DNA of 64,000 bases from the NCBI RefSeq assembly GCF_030864355.1, contig NC_083400.1:325001-389000 (forward strand). The letters are read 5' to 3'. Positions 63,290 through 64,000 of the stretch are shown here, piece after piece. The translations under genes and the position numbers were made by a program. The stretch is from Cutaneotrichosporon cavernicola (taxonomy: Eukaryota; Basidiomycota; Tremellomycetes; Trichosporonales; Trichosporonaceae). The notes under the pieces were generated by a model, which ran no database searches, was not told the origin of the DNA, and worked only from the letters and a program-made list of their open reading frames with translations. The stretch's first letter is position 1; each line of letters begins with the position of its first letter.

Positions 63290-64000
63290 ATGCCGGCGGT
63301 CAAAGCTTCGCCTGCTAAGCGTCACAAGTCCAGACATGTCAACGACCCCATTATTATCACCAACCCTGACTGCCCCGTCGTACCCTTGACCGACGAGCTT
63401 CCTTTTATCACAATCGACGAATGGTACACCGACACCAAGTACCGCTGGCACAGCGAGATGGACGAGCAGTACGGCCGTATGGAAACCGATAAAGACGACG
63501 CCGAGCGCCGGGTTTTCCACGCCAGGTTCATGGTCGACTACTACACCGTCCGCAACTACCAGGTCCACAACATGACACCTCCGTCCAAATCCAAAACCAA
63601 CAGTGGCGGGTACGACGGCGACGAGAAGCCGGTACCCCAGCTGCCCAAGGACCTCATGCCCTACTTCCAGCGTTATTTCGCCTCTCGTCCCCACGACCGC
63701 CCCCCGGACATCTACACCGGGCACGTTCCCATGGCGAACGTCGATCCGAACCCCAGGGACGCGTCGGACCCGTTACGCGACTACGTCCGTACCGAGGAGG
63801 AGCGCAACCATACTCAGCTCGCGCAAGTCCCCGCCATCCCGGTCCCGATAACTGAGCGGGAGGCCTACAGGCTCAGCCAAGAGATGCGCCAGTTCGAACA
63901 GGCCACTCAGCACCATTCCTTCAATACGCACGTTTCCCATGGCCCCGGCTCGTCCATGCCCACCACCTCTGCTCAGGAGCCCATGCACCCTTTCTCCTCC
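63290..64000 (+). CDS. Hypothetical protein, partial (runs off right edge)
   Basis: Open from ATG at 63290 to the last base, 237 codons without a stop, so the C-terminus is missing. Starts MPAVKASPAKRHKSRH (basic, possible nuclear signal). A charged, aromatic-rich region follows (ITIDEWYTDTKYRWHSEMDE; MPYFQRYFASRPHDRPPDIY), then a Gln/His/Ser-rich segment. No family recognised. The mixed composition and start after a pyrimidine-rich leader support a real gene. Confidence 0.6.
   Translation, partial: MPAVKASPAKRHKSRHVNDPIIITNPDCPVVPLTDELPFITIDEWYTDTKYRWHSEMDEQYGRMETDKDDAERRVFHARFMVDYYTVRNYQVHNMTPPSKSKTNSGGYDGDEKPVPQLPKDLMPYFQRYFASRPHDRPPDIYTGHVPMANVDPNPRDASDPLRDYVRTEEERNHTQLAQVPAIPVPITEREAYRLSQEMRQFEQATQHHSFNTHVSHGPGSSMPTTSAQEPMHPFSS

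Overview
The window is nuclear DNA of a GC-rich basidiomycete fungus. The best fit is Tremellomycetes, probably order Trichosporonales. The evidence is fungal housekeeping genes (PHO88/SND3, ATP20, ATP17, IMG2/mL49, GGC1, ERG10-type thiolase, an SLM1-type TORC2 effector, PFA4-type DHHC) broken by many very short introns. The introns use GTGAGT/GTGCGT donors, a CTGAC/CTAAC branch site just before the acceptor, and are often only 29-36 nt long. The order is inferred from gene content and intron style; nothing was searched. Intron-aware models were built by hand and each was checked for reading-frame closure.

Layout. 0-8.6 kb is compact conserved sequence: ATP20 (-, partial), PHO88 (+), a GRAB-domain golgin (-), a PFA4-like palmitoyltransferase (+), a small GPI-type secreted protein (-), an acidic chromatin-type protein (+) and a small membrane ORF (-). 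9.5-12.3 kb holds the SLM1-like BAR/PH protein and mitochondrial ribosomal protein mL49. 13.5-26.4 kb is an accessory block of poorly conserved genes. Several encode membrane proteins built as a Ser/Pro-rich N-terminus, two to five membrane helices and a short C-terminal coiled coil. Others are small coiled-coil proteins, and one of these is frameshifted in a homopolymer. At 26.8-28.4 kb is a Ser/Thr-rich single-pass surface protein with a PPxY-type tail. At 29.3-32.0 kb is a nine-exon NAD(P)-binding epimerase-like protein.

33.5-42.1 kb is a run of four plus-strand, intronless, disordered or coiled-coil genes. 42.5-48.5 kb, minus strand, carries an FSH1-type serine hydrolase, a secreted cupin (spherulin/oxalate-decarboxylase type) and an unrecognised 750-residue protein. 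49.8-51.9 kb is a DHA1-type MFS exporter with seven exons, and 52.3-53.7 kb is another low-complexity coiled-coil gene. 54.2-59.7 kb is mitochondrial: ATP17 (-), the GTP/GDP carrier GGC1 (+) and an acetyl-CoA acetyltransferase whose first exon ends in an ATG. 59.9-61.9 kb is a disordered protein with C-terminal membrane helices. A partial unknown gene runs off the right edge from 63,290.

Functionally the window mixes mitochondrial bioenergetics (ATP synthase f and g, GTP exchange, thiolase, ribosome), endomembrane traffic (golgin, SND3/PHO88, palmitoylation, TORC2 signalling) and two blocks of fast-evolving genes. The fast-evolving genes are mostly intronless or have one tiny intron, are often preceded by TATA-type sequences, and are surrounded by minisatellites. 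No tRNA, rRNA, CRISPR array or recognisable transposon was seen.
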